This document shows, in pieces, positions 1 to 6,392 of a DNA stretch of 9,889 bases (within the stretch, counting starts at the first letter, position 1; the number at the start of each line of letters is the position of its first letter). The stretch comes from Spirochaetaceae bacterium (lineage in GTDB: Bacteria > Spirochaetota > Spirochaetia > Treponematales > Breznakiellaceae). The translations under genes and the position numbers were made by a program. The notes under the pieces were generated by a model that had not been told where the DNA came from, ran no database searches, and saw nothing but the letters and a program-made list of their open reading frames with translations. The stretch is from contig JAITXS010000018.1 of the NCBI GenBank assembly GCA_031284645.1, forward strand, positions 1 to 9,889, given 5' to 3'.

Positions 1-599
1 GAAAAATAATATGGTTGTGACAACTCTCTGTGTTCGTCAAAAACCGAATAATCAGCCTGTATTGTTTTAAAGTGAAGATGACTGCTGTAAATAACCGTGA
101 TTTTTTCAGACTTTACCCCTAATCTTTGAATGATTTGGTCTTTACTGAACTGTGATACCGTACAGATTCGCCGCGCCCTTTTTGCGATAATCCGGTACAT
201 AAGACGAAAATAAAAACGTTCGAAGATTTCCCGTTTTGTGGTAAAATCCTGCGGGTATAACTCGGCGTAAATATCGTGAAGAAAGCTTATGCCGGGCCGA
301 AAGAGAGAGCAGGCATTACCAAAATCCAGCGGAATCGCCTTGTGTTGTTTGAGAATACGGGGCAGGATACACTGCTGCCATTTCGGAAACGAGACAATAT
401 CCTTGTCGTAGCGTATCGTTTTAAGATTGGTAAAAAGAGGGATGTTTTTTCCGTTTCGGGGAATAATAATGCCTATTTCATAAGGAGCAGACAATGCGTC
501 CAGTCTTTTCGTGATTTCGTTTGCGTATCTTTCGATTCCGGTAAGATTGTTGCAATAAAAATCACCGTTAATGATCACTTTTGGCAGGGTCTGCTTCAT
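1..599 (-). CDS. GT4-family glycosyltransferase, N-terminal part (cut by window edge)
   Basis: The frame is open from ATG at 599 to base 1, giving 199 residues, so the C-terminal nucleotide-sugar-binding half lies outside the window. What is seen is the acceptor-side Rossmann half of a GT-B enzyme: 'NNLTGIERYANEI' at residues 17-29, the typical glycine-rich start; 'SFLHDIYAELYP' at 105-116, the usual V/L-HD block; and 'ARRICTVSQFSKDQI' at 142-156, the T-V-S-x-F-S block at the end of this domain. The family moves a sugar from a nucleotide sugar to a glycan acceptor at the cytoplasmic face of the membrane. Donor and acceptor cannot be read here. The nearby manC makes GDP-mannose a reasonable donor guess, but only a guess. 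The ATG overlaps the stop of the DNA glycosylase gene (ATGA, 596-599), and AGGAAGG at 604-610 is a good ribosome binding site, so the start is well supported. Confidence 0.85.
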   Translation of the reverse strand, partial: MKQTLPKVIINGDFYCNNLTGIERYANEITKRLDALSAPYEIGIIIPRNGKNIPLFTNLKTIRYDKDIVSFPKWQQCILPRILKQHKAIPLDFGNACSLFRPGISFLHDIYAELYPQDFTTKREIFERFYFRLMYRIIAKRARRICTVSQFSKDQIIQRLGVKSEKITVIYSSHLHFKTIQADYSVFDEHRELSQPYYF

Positions 600-1216
600 G
601 GTGCCTTCCTGGGTGTTTTGGAGACAAAACGATTGTTTTTTATATAGTATCTCCATAAATAATCTTTCGCTTCTCCGGCGTAATCAATATTTATTCTTGG
701 AGAATTTTGAACCTCGTCTTTTGAAAAAGATTTGTAATGTTCAAGATATAATGTTCCGTTGCAGAGGTCTGCGCCGTTATGTGTTTTGTTAATATCAAGG
801 GCCATGCATAATTTCCCAGGTCCGCTGCAGAGATTAGCCGTATTTTCTGTTTTGCGTTTTTTTTGCATGATCTCAATGCCTTCAAGAGGCTCAAGGGCAC
901 GGATGAATACGGCTTCCGGTTTATGCGGTTTATTCACGACAACATTAAAGCAGTGATATACTCCGTAAATCGTATAGACATAGGCAAAGCCGCCTACATG
1001 AAACTGAACGTCCGTCCTTGTACTGCCTAAGTTTTTATAGCTATGAGATGCCGCATCCTCCGGTCCGCTATAGACCTCAAGCTCAACAATCATGCCGGAG
1101 ACTCTTCTGTTTTGATTTTCATGAACCAGAACTTTTCCCAGCAGATCGTACGCCACAAGGTGGGCGTCACGTACAAAAAAATTCCTGTCGACTATCTTTG
1201 ATTTTCCTGCTTTCAT
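596..1216 (-). CDS. mpg: 3-methyladenine DNA glycosylase (AAG/MPG family)
   Basis: This is a 206-residue protein of the usual bacterial MPG length. It is a monofunctional DNA glycosylase that flips out and removes alkylated or deaminated purines (3-methyladenine, hypoxanthine, ethenoadenine) in base-excision repair. The active site can be matched to human AAG: E47 in 'VELEVYSGPED' corresponds to catalytic Glu125, Y49 to Tyr127, H58 to His136, Y81 in 'YVYTIYG' to the intercalating-pocket Tyr159, and N91 to Asn169. The late block 'INIDYAGEAKDYLWRYYI' (175-192) is also family-typical. All key residues are present, so it should be active. It starts 20 bases after the manC stop, with no clear ribosome binding site before the ATG at 1216. 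Its stop overlaps the next gene's ATG. A repair gene inside an envelope-sugar run is a passenger arrangement rather than a functional clue. Confidence 0.93.
   Translation of the reverse strand: MKAGKSKIVDRNFFVRDAHLVAYDLLGKVLVHENQNRRVSGMIVELEVYSGPEDAASHSYKNLGSTRTDVQFHVGGFAYVYTIYGVYHCFNVVVNKPHKPEAVFIRALEPLEGIEIMQKKRKTENTANLCSGPGKLCMALDINKTHNGADLCNGTLYLEHYKSFSKDEVQNSPRINIDYAGEAKDYLWRYYIKNNRFVSKTPRKAP
604..610 (-). promoter_or_regulatory. Shine-Dalgarno site for the glycosyltransferase gene
   Basis: On the minus strand AGGAAGG ends four bases before the ATG at 599, inside the last codons of the upstream glycosylase gene. It fixes the start of the glycosyltransferase and, with the ATGA overlap, indicates coupled translation. 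Confidence 0.6.
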
Positions 1217-1236
1217 TTTTTGTATACGTTTGAATG

Positions 1237-2274
1237 TTAATTTTTCCCTTGTAATTGTTTTGCTATCTCGCCGACTTTATGAACACTGTCTTTTGAGGAA
1301 ACAAGAATTCCGTTTGCTGTATTAACAACCACAATATTATCCATACCGATAACCGTAACGGGTTTTTCCTCTTCATTGCGGATAAAAAGATTCGAGGAAT
1401 CAAGAGTGTATATCCTGTTACCGCGGAGGTAATTCCCACTGCTGTCTTTTGGCATGATCTTGTCAAGGTCTTTGAAATTCCCCACATCGGCCCAATCAAA
1501 TTCAGCAGGGATCATGAGCAATTCAGGGTCTTTCTCCATTAAAAGATAATCAACAGCAGCGCTTTTAAATGACAGATAAATAGTATTATACGCAAGAGAG
1601 AGAGGATCCTTAACGCACTGTAAGGATTTTAAATTCGAAAACATTTCCGGGGAATATTTTTGTATCTCCTTGCAAAAAATATCGACACTTGCGGTAAAGT
1701 ATCCGGTATTCCAGAAAAAGTTACCTGCCTCAAGATATTTTTGTGCGCTCTCCGTATCAGGCTTTTCTTTAAAGGATTTTACCGTGTAAGCCTCGCCCTG
1801 TTTTTCGCCGGCTTCTATGTAACCTAAAGCGCTTGAGGCGTAATCCGGTTTTACGCCGCACAACACTATTTTTTGATTTTCAAGGGCAAGTCTTGCGGCT
1901 TTTTTAAGCGATTCGGCGAATCCTTTTGTGTTTTTAACAATATGATCACAATGAATAAATGTAATCGGCTCATCGTTTTTATGCCGCCGTTCAAGTGAGT
2001 CAAGGGCAAAGAGTAAGCAGTTTGCCGTACCCCGCCTTTCCGGTTCTATAAGTATATTCGAGGCCGGTATTTCGGGCAATTGTTTTTCAATATAAGAAGC
2101 GTGACTCCTCTCGCTTACAATATATACCTCGTCACCGGCGCTTTTTGCCCTCTCATAGCTCTGCTGCAAGAGAGTACCCTCTCCGGCAAGAGAGAGTAAA
2201 TGTTTCGGATACCCGGGGCTTGAAAGCGGCCATAACCTTGTGCCGGATCCTCCGGCAATAATGATGATAATCAT
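1237..2274 (-). CDS. manC: Mannose-1-phosphate guanylyltransferase (GDP-mannose pyrophosphorylase)
   Basis: This 345-residue nucleotidyltransferase should make GDP-mannose from mannose-1-phosphate and GTP in the cytoplasm. Seen: the N-terminal nucleotide loop 'AGGSGTRLWPLS' (7-18); 'EPERRGTAN' (77-85) where ManC enzymes usually have EPxxRNTAP; the metal-binding Asp in 'HCDHIV' (D110); the sugar-phosphate loop 'FKEKPD' (168-173); 'GNFFWNTGYF' (184-193); and 'FDWADVGNF' (259-267). The C-terminal ~60 residues resemble the short tail of stand-alone GDP-mannose pyrophosphorylases. There is no fused phosphomannose isomerase domain, so it is the short, monofunctional type. The ATG is one base after the stop of the outer-membrane protein gene, with AGGA at a loose 12-base spacing. 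Substrate preference (mannose rather than another hexose-1-phosphate) is inferred from family motifs. Confidence 0.9.
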   Translation of the reverse strand: MIIIIIAGGSGTRLWPLSSPGYPKHLLSLAGEGTLLQQSYERAKSAGDEVYIVSERSHASYIEKQLPEIPASNILIEPERRGTANCLLFALDSLERRHKNDEPITFIHCDHIVKNTKGFAESLKKAARLALENQKIVLCGVKPDYASSALGYIEAGEKQGEAYTVKSFKEKPDTESAQKYLEAGNFFWNTGYFTASVDIFCKEIQKYSPEMFSNLKSLQCVKDPLSLAYNTIYLSFKSAAVDYLLMEKDPELLMIPAEFDWADVGNFKDLDKIMPKDSSGNYLRGNRIYTLDSSNLFIRNEEEKPVTVIGMDNIVVVNTANGILVSSKDSVHKVGEIAKQLQGKN

Positions 2275-2275
2275 T

Positions 2276-3832
2276 TTAATATTGATGTCCTATTCCTATA
2301 TATATTTCACGGTTATTTCCCGATGGGAAGGCCCCTGTTTCGCATAATTCTTTTATATTCAATGCAACGCTGAATCTCATAAAGACACTGCGCCAGGAAA
2401 GCGGAAAAACGATCATTTCAAATCCTCCGCTTACAAGAAAATCGGACGGAGAAAACGATAAGTCTTCAAGGGTTTTTCCGTGAGTATCTAATAATGTCCC
2501 GTTTACAAAAGCCATATCAAGTATGGGGGATAAAAACAATTCAAAATCAAAATAGCTGAAATTGCTGTTGTTAAACCATACGGACGGCATAGCAGTAAAA
2601 ACATGAAAGGGGAAATCCAGATTCAAAGAGAGCATGTAATTGGCGAAGATACTCCGGTCAACAATGCCGCGCAACATATTAGCCGCCTCGTCCCTGTCCT
2701 TGTCGTGATAATGTCCGGCCGGATTAAACCACTGTTTGTAACGGATTCTCCCTGAAATACCGGCAAATGAGCTCAATTTTTTATGAGCGATAGCTCCCAG
2801 CTCTATGCTGTTATTCCATTCATCAAAATGCACATTGTATTCTTCTTTGTTTCCAAGCTGTACGCTTGTCCCTTCCCTGAAATTCCCCAGCCAGTTAATT
2901 TTTTCAAAACCTATTTTGTTGTCAAAAATTAAAATCGGGCCGTTCCGCCAGCTTAAATCAGCACCGCCAAGACGGTAGTTTATTTTTCCGGCAATTTCAG
3001 GGGTAAAAACAAGTTCCCCGCTTCCCGGGATCGTAATGCCAAGCGGAATTTTCCAGCGTCCGTACAATTTTGAATACATATACTGGATATCTTCAAAAAT
3101 TTCAGCGTGGTGATCTTTTTCAAACAGATAGTACTCTTCTTGTATAACCGTACCCTGATCAAAGCCGAAACTCAGTGTGGTCTGTTTTACCGGAATATCA
3201 AGGGAAAGACCGGTAATATTGTTAAACGAGAGAGCTTCGCCTGCGACATAGGAAAGGCCGATAGCAAAGTTGAAATTCCAAAAAAGGCCAAATGCCTGAA
3301 ACGGATAACTTGTTTCCGCTTGTAATGAATATTTTCCCTTGGATGAATCGTTTAAATGAAACTCGTCAAGGGTATATCCTATGTCAACTTTTAAGGGAGT
3401 CATAGTACCTAAAAAATTATAATCACGTATTTTTACAGCAGGCTCAAATCCTCCGTTAGAACTAAACTTGGGTTCCGGCAATACAATAAAATTTCTTGTA
3501 TCAACAGTAAAAACACGAAGATACACAGCCTGCCGTCCCCCATTTTCTGCTTCTCCTATGGTGTATTCGATGGCAGCCTCGGAGAGGCCCCTGTTATTGA
3601 GCAGTGTTTGTGTTTTATTTTTGATATACGCATTGAGAGACTCAAGATCGGAAATCTCTTCCCCTATTTTAAAAGAGCCTGCCTTTTGCAAGGCCTGCCA
3701 TTTTGTGCGCCCCGTAATTTCAAAATCAATTTGTTTTATATAAAACAAAGCCCCGGAAACTTCTTCCCCCGCGAAAATACGGGCAAAAGAGGCGGAGCAC
3801 AGAAACATAAGGATGATATAAATTTTACGCAC
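2276..3832 (-). CDS. Omp85-like outer-membrane beta-barrel protein with one POTRA domain
   Basis: About 518 residues from GTG 3832 (MRKIYIILMFLCSASFARIFA, a signal peptide). TTG at 3847 and GTG at 3838 are alternative starts, and none has a clear ribosome binding site. I did not recognise it by name. In the numbering from TTG 3847, residues 35-118 have the shape of one POTRA domain: 'IKQIDFEITG', a helix, 'IGEEISDLESLN', 'NNRGLSEAAIEYTI', then a final strand. About 400 residues follow with alternating aromatic/polar strands, many Gly/Asn turns and a terminal Tyr, typical of a porin-like barrel. 'LRGI' at 392-395, followed by a strand starting 'MLSLNLDFP', fits the V-R-G-F/Y loop-6 signature of Omp85 proteins. 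BamA has five POTRA domains and is larger, so this would be a short relative. It overlaps the aroB end by 8 bases (GTG start) and sits one base before manC. A cargo or secretion role is unproven. Confidence 0.6.
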   Translation of the reverse strand: MRKIYIILMFLCSASFARIFAGEEVSGALFYIKQIDFEITGRTKWQALQKAGSFKIGEEISDLESLNAYIKNKTQTLLNNRGLSEAAIEYTIGEAENGGRQAVYLRVFTVDTRNFIVLPEPKFSSNGGFEPAVKIRDYNFLGTMTPLKVDIGYTLDEFHLNDSSKGKYSLQAETSYPFQAFGLFWNFNFAIGLSYVAGEALSFNNITGLSLDIPVKQTTLSFGFDQGTVIQEEYYLFEKDHHAEIFEDIQYMYSKLYGRWKIPLGITIPGSGELVFTPEIAGKINYRLGGADLSWRNGPILIFDNKIGFEKINWLGNFREGTSVQLGNKEEYNVHFDEWNNSIELGAIAHKKLSSFAGISGRIRYKQWFNPAGHYHDKDRDEAANMLRGIVDRSIFANYMLSLNLDFPFHVFTAMPSVWFNNSNFSYFDFELFLSPILDMAFVNGTLLDTHGKTLEDLSFSPSDFLVSGGFEMIVFPLSWRSVFMRFSVALNIKELCETGAFPSGNNREIYIGIGHQY

Positions 3833-4970
3833 AGGCACCGGCGGCAATATCTTGTATCAAGCCTATTTGTTTATTATCAAGCCGGATGAGTACCGCACCA
3901 CGTTCTGCGGGAATAATAAAACGCAGAACCCCGTTTTTCTTTTTTTTATCGTCAAGGAGAGCGGTCATAAATGCATCAATTGACTGCATGGCCGGATGGG
4001 GGGCCATGCTTTGGTAGCCCAAATCTTTGATAAGGGAACTGATTTTCCGGGCGCGGCTTTCAGGCGTAATGCCTAAAATACGGCCCAAGACACAGGATTG
4101 GACAATGCCCCACGCGACCGCTTCTCCGTGCGAAAGTACGCCGAGTCCGGCGGATGATTCAAGGGCGTGAGCAAAGCTGTGCCCGAGGTTAAGAAGGGCT
4201 CTTTGCTCTCCGGTCTCTTCCGGGTCTGCCTCAACAATGCGGCCTTTGATCTTTACGGAAACAGAGACAAGCCGTTCAAGAATCTGTTCTTGTGTTTCGG
4301 ATGCAGAGTTCGGCTTTTCAGAGCCGGTTCTGTTCTCAAAACCGTTTTCAAGCAGATCTTTTAAAGGCTTTAATTCTTCCCAGGAAAGATCATCAGATTC
4401 TTTATCCAATATGAGCGTTTTGACTATTTCTGCAAAGCCGGATTTTAGCTGTTCCGGCGGGAGCGAACGCAGCACCGAAATCGGCATATACACGGAGTGT
4501 GCCGGATAAAATGTACCGGCGAGGTTTTTTCTTTCAAAGTAATCAATACCGGTCTTGCCGCCTACAGCGGCATCAGCCATGCCAAGGAGCGTTGTCGAAA
4601 CAAAGGAAAGCTTTGCGCCCCTCATATAGATTGAGGCGGCAAAGCCGGTCATGTCCGTTATAACACCACCGCCTACCGCGATAAAAAGACTATCCCGTGC
4701 AAATCCGGCGTTTTTCGCCGCATTAAGAATTATTTCAAGACTTTGCAGATTTTTTGCTTTTTCCCCGGCTTCAAGGATACAGAGGGGAGGCCCTTTTCCG
4801 TCTCTTATGCGTTCGGCGATATGTTTTGTATGACAGTCGCAGACGAAAAGTACCGGCGTATTGTCGCTTGAAATTTCTTCGAAAGAAGAGAGGATTTCTT
4901 CACGTGTGGGAATATTTTGTATGATACGGACAGTACTTTCCCTGTCTTTAAATTTAAAGTGATAGTTCAT
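3825..4970 (-). CDS. aroB: 3-dehydroquinate synthase
   Basis: From ATG 4970 this is 381 residues, close to the usual ~360. It converts DAHP to 3-dehydroquinate, the second shikimate-pathway step, using NAD and a divalent metal. Seen: NAD loop 'GGGVITDMTGFAAS' (100-113); 'YMRG' with R118; 'STTLLGMADAAVGGKTG' (125-141), where most AroB have P-TTLLAQVDSSVGGKTG; 'KNLAGTFYP' (148-156); metal ligands E181, H264 in 'NLGHSFAHA' and H281 in 'SHGEAV'; and 'DKKKKNG' (341-347), carrying the late substrate-contact Lys. All residues expected of a dehydroquinate synthase are present, so a different sugar-phosphate cyclase is less likely. About 15-20 extra residues lie near 208-228. TTG 4991 is an alternative start seven codons upstream (AGG five bases before it). 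It is the first gene after a strong promoter at 5051-5078. Confidence 0.94.
   Translation of the reverse strand: MNYHFKFKDRESTVRIIQNIPTREEILSSFEEISSDNTPVLFVCDCHTKHIAERIRDGKGPPLCILEAGEKAKNLQSLEIILNAAKNAGFARDSLFIAVGGGVITDMTGFAASIYMRGAKLSFVSTTLLGMADAAVGGKTGIDYFERKNLAGTFYPAHSVYMPISVLRSLPPEQLKSGFAEIVKTLILDKESDDLSWEELKPLKDLLENGFENRTGSEKPNSASETQEQILERLVSVSVKIKGRIVEADPEETGEQRALLNLGHSFAHALESSAGLGVLSHGEAVAWGIVQSCVLGRILGITPESRARKISSLIKDLGYQSMAPHPAMQSIDAFMTALLDDKKKKNGVLRFIIPAERGAVLIRLDNKQIGLIQDIAAGACA
3902..3947 (-). other. A-AAA-AAG run followed by a stem-loop within aroB
   Basis: On the coding strand eight A are followed by G (3947-3939). In the aroB frame these read AAA AAA AAG, an exact X-XXY-YYZ heptamer. 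Nine bases later come perfect 8-base arms GTTCTGCG (3929-3922) and CGCAGAAC (3909-3902) around a 12-base loop. This layout matches -1 frameshift sites such as the dnaX type. A -1 shift would end at TGA 3877-3879 after about 20 codons and would not enter the next gene's frame. The signal may be only a by-product of Lys codons. Confidence 0.3.
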
Positions 4971-4980
4971 AGTTAAAAAA

Positions 4981-5028
4981 TCAAGGCACAATAAGACCTG
5001 TCCGAGTACAATTTCGGAAAGACAACAC
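4981..5028 (-). other. Possible 15-codon leader ORF before aroB
   Basis: GTG at 5028 opens a 15-codon frame (VLSFRNCTRTGLIVP) ending at TGA 4981-4983, ten bases before the aroB ATG. The strongest Shine-Dalgarno sequence in the gap, AAGGAGG (5046-5040), lies 11 bases upstream of this GTG and far from either aroB start. The same frame has an ATG at 5049, but that would lie upstream of the predicted transcript start. The peptide has no aromatic-residue run such as a classical attenuator would carry. Weak evidence, listed because it is the only content of this gap besides the promoter. Confidence 0.2.
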
Positions 5029-5050
5029 CTGCGCCCGATCCTCCTTCATA

Positions 5051-5078
5051 ACTATATAACGCGTCATTATTTTGTCAA
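5051..5078 (-). promoter_or_regulatory. Sigma-70-type promoter for aroB and downstream genes
   Basis: On the minus strand a perfect -35 TTGACA (5078-5073) is followed after 16 bases by a -10 TATAGT (5056-5051), five of six consensus bases. The TGA inside the -35 box is the stop codon of the FAD-subunit gene. Transcription should begin near 5043-5045, giving a leader of roughly 75 bases before the aroB ATG. This would let aroB-omp-manC-mpg-glycosyltransferase be expressed independently of the upstream capD-degT-XDH-like genes. Confidence 0.65.
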
Positions 5079-5092
5079 TAGGCAAAATAATG
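5065..5092. repeat. Perfect 10+10 inverted repeat over the -35 box (operator candidate)
   Basis: CATTATTTTG (5065-5074) and CAAAATAATG (5083-5092) are exact reverse complements separated by eight bases. The palindrome contains the aroB -35 box and the last codons and stop of the FAD-subunit gene. It is AT-rich and lacks a following T-run, so an intrinsic terminator is unlikely. Its position suits a repressor operator. I cannot match it to a named regulator. Confidence 0.5.
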
Positions 5093-5917
5093 GATCGCCG
5101 AATCAATAAAATTAAGGAGTTTTGCTTTTTGAAATTCAGATCTGTCTTTTATAGTCCCCAGACGTTCTTCCCAAATTTCAATAAAATTGGAGATTGTTTT
5201 TTTATCCAGCGGAAGTTTTTTGCCGATAAGTGTCAGTTCGCTTTCCCTGTCGCGGAGTATTGATGTTCCCGAAAAGATAAGCCGCAGTTCGCAGAGAATG
5301 TCTTTTTGCATACGGGCAAGAAAAACGGCAAATTCATTACCGCTATCCCCGCTTTCTTTGGTACTGAAATCCCTGCAGTGCGTATAATGCCAAATTTCAA
5401 GGGGTATACGGATGCGTGCGAGGTATTCATGGAAATGAAATATATCTTCTTTGTCCGGAACTGTTGAAAAATAGGACGCGCTTATCCAGCGGCTTGAGTT
5501 TTCCGTCTTGAATTCATAACGGGAGTCAAGGGCAACCAAACTCGCGATAAGAGGCTCAGTCGTACTTCTTTTGCAGATGCAGCTTCCTACGGTCATAAGA
5601 TTACGTAAAAGAAATGTTCCGGTACTTTTTAAAGAAAGAGAAAGGGCCTCAGGCACAATTTTACCAAGAAGGGCAATTCTGTTAAGATTTACCATAGAGC
5701 CGATTTCCAAATAACGTTCGGTTCTGTCGATTTTTCGAAGTTCCCCTATATTGTCCATAGATAATAGAGCTTTTGGCAATAAAAATAATCTGTCTGTCTG
5801 CTTTTTTAGACGGGAAACACCCCCTCCAAAGATAATCGCATCGGGAACCTTGTTCCAGTCATTGCAAAGCTCGTTTGTCGAAGACGGATAAAAAACCTGA
5901 TTAATTATTTCTGGCAT
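5075..5917 (-). CDS. FAD-binding subunit homologue of molybdenum hydroxylases (CoxM/XdhB-like)
   Basis: 280 residues, a normal length for the medium, FAD-binding subunit of CO dehydrogenase/xanthine dehydrogenase-type enzymes. That subunit passes electrons between the 2Fe-2S protein and NAD or another acceptor. The order of blocks fits: 'FYPSSTNEL' start; 'FGGGVSRL' (30-37) where the family has AGGT/HS-D-L; 'YLEIGSMVNLNRI' (69-81); 'RNLMTVGSCI' (105-114) where the family has RN-x-A-T-I/V-GGN-I; 'PLIASLVALDSRYEF'; and a C-terminal domain ending near 'SEFQKAKLLNFIDSAI'. Both FAD-pyrophosphate loops are altered (GGN becomes GSC), so FAD binding is uncertain. The ATG at 5917 overlaps the 2Fe-2S gene by 17 bases and has AGGAG at 5933-5929. 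The TGA stop also forms part of the next promoter. Confidence 0.75.
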   Translation of the reverse strand: MPEIINQVFYPSSTNELCNDWNKVPDAIIFGGGVSRLKKQTDRLFLLPKALLSMDNIGELRKIDRTERYLEIGSMVNLNRIALLGKIVPEALSLSLKSTGTFLLRNLMTVGSCICKRSTTEPLIASLVALDSRYEFKTENSSRWISASYFSTVPDKEDIFHFHEYLARIRIPLEIWHYTHCRDFSTKESGDSGNEFAVFLARMQKDILCELRLIFSGTSILRDRESELTLIGKKLPLDKKTISNFIEIWEERLGTIKDRSEFQKAKLLNFIDSAIHYFAY

Positions 5918-6392
5918 TGTTTTTCTGTCTCCTCTCTCTTATTTCCGCCGCAGCTAAAACGCCGTTGATAAGGCTTTCCGAATCCGTACAGCGGCATTTT
6001 ATACTGTCAAAGGCAAAGGCTATTTCTTCCCTTGTTAATGTTTTTTTTCTTTTAAGGAGAGACTCGGTCACCAGGATTTTCCCCGCATTACAGTAAGCGC
6101 AGTTTTTTACGCCCGTTTTTTTGAAACCTTTTATAATATCTTTATATTCTTCACTTTTTGAAAAACCCTCAATGGTCGTGATTTTTGCCCCTCGAAGGCG
6201 GAATGCCGGAATAAGGCAGGAGGGAGATATTGTGTTATTAAAAATAACCGTACATGCACCGCAAAAACCGCTATGACAGGCTGATTTTGCACCGGTAAGG
6301 TCAAATTCTTCGCGTAGTATATCAATGAGCCGTTGGTTCGGCTCTACGTGAACAACAACGTCTTCGCCGTTTAACACAAAATGAACGGTCAT
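5901..6392 (-). CDS. 2Fe-2S subunit of a molybdenum-hydroxylase-like complex
   Basis: 163 residues, the standard size of the small subunit (CoxS/XdhC-type). Two [2Fe-2S] clusters are expected. The plant-ferredoxin-like N-terminal domain has C39, C44, C47 and C59 in 'CHSGFCGACTV' plus 'SPSC'. The all-helical C-terminal domain has C98 and C101 in 'NCAYCNAG' and C133 and C135 in 'KCRCTD'. All eight ligands are kept. Two normally invariant neighbours are changed: the Gln before C98 (QCGYC, which contacts the molybdopterin nucleotide) is Asn, and CRCTG is CRCTD. Its role is electron transfer between the large and FAD subunits. It starts with an ATGA overlap at the large-subunit stop (6389-6392) and a good ribosome binding site, and overlaps the FAD gene at its end. 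The clusters look functional even though its partners' cofactor sites do not. Confidence 0.92.
   Translation of the reverse strand: MTVHFVLNGEDVVVHVEPNQRLIDILREEFDLTGAKSACHSGFCGACTVIFNNTISPSCLIPAFRLRGAKITTIEGFSKSEEYKDIIKGFKKTGVKNCAYCNAGKILVTESLLKRKKTLTREEIAFAFDSIKCRCTDSESLINGVLAAAEIRERRQKNNARNN

Noticed and set aside
276..647. 123-codon plus-strand open frame near the left edge.
   Set aside because: The opposite strand encodes a clear glycosyltransferase domain with a good ribosome binding site, so this frame is a shadow.
1585..2200. AAGAGAGAG-type runs in manC, as a possible simple-sequence phase-variation tract.
   Set aside because: The repeats are short, imperfect and encode Leu-Ser-Leu segments. 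None is long enough for typical slippage.
3770..3832. Lipoprotein signal (Cys in 'MFLC') in the outer-membrane protein.
   Set aside because: The residue before Cys is Leu, which does not fit even the relaxed spirochaetal lipobox, and the rest of the protein is barrel-like.
5047..5062. CGTTATATA string in the aroB leader, similar to part of an E. coli ModE molybdate-regulator site.
   Set aside because: Only a half-site-like string that overlaps the -10 box. No second half is seen, and a molybdate link is not supported by the degenerate molybdopterin motifs.
4973..5077. In-frame open stretch of 33 codons after the TGA stop of the FAD-subunit gene, suggesting selenocysteine or readthrough.
   Set aside because: Some treponemes use selenocysteine, but no stem-loop suitable as a bacterial SECIS directly follows the TGA, the protein is already full length for its family, and the TGA is explained by the -35 box.
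5065..5092. Palindrome downstream of the FAD-subunit gene as an intrinsic terminator.
   Set aside because: The stem is AT-rich, the arm on the gene side is coding, and no U-run follows on the minus strand.
880..5540. Recurrent TCAAGGGC strings across several genes, looking like a dispersed repeat.
   Set aside because: Each occurrence encodes Ala-Leu-Glu or Ala-Leu-Asp (GCC CTT GA) in the reading frame of its own gene, so it reflects codon preference.
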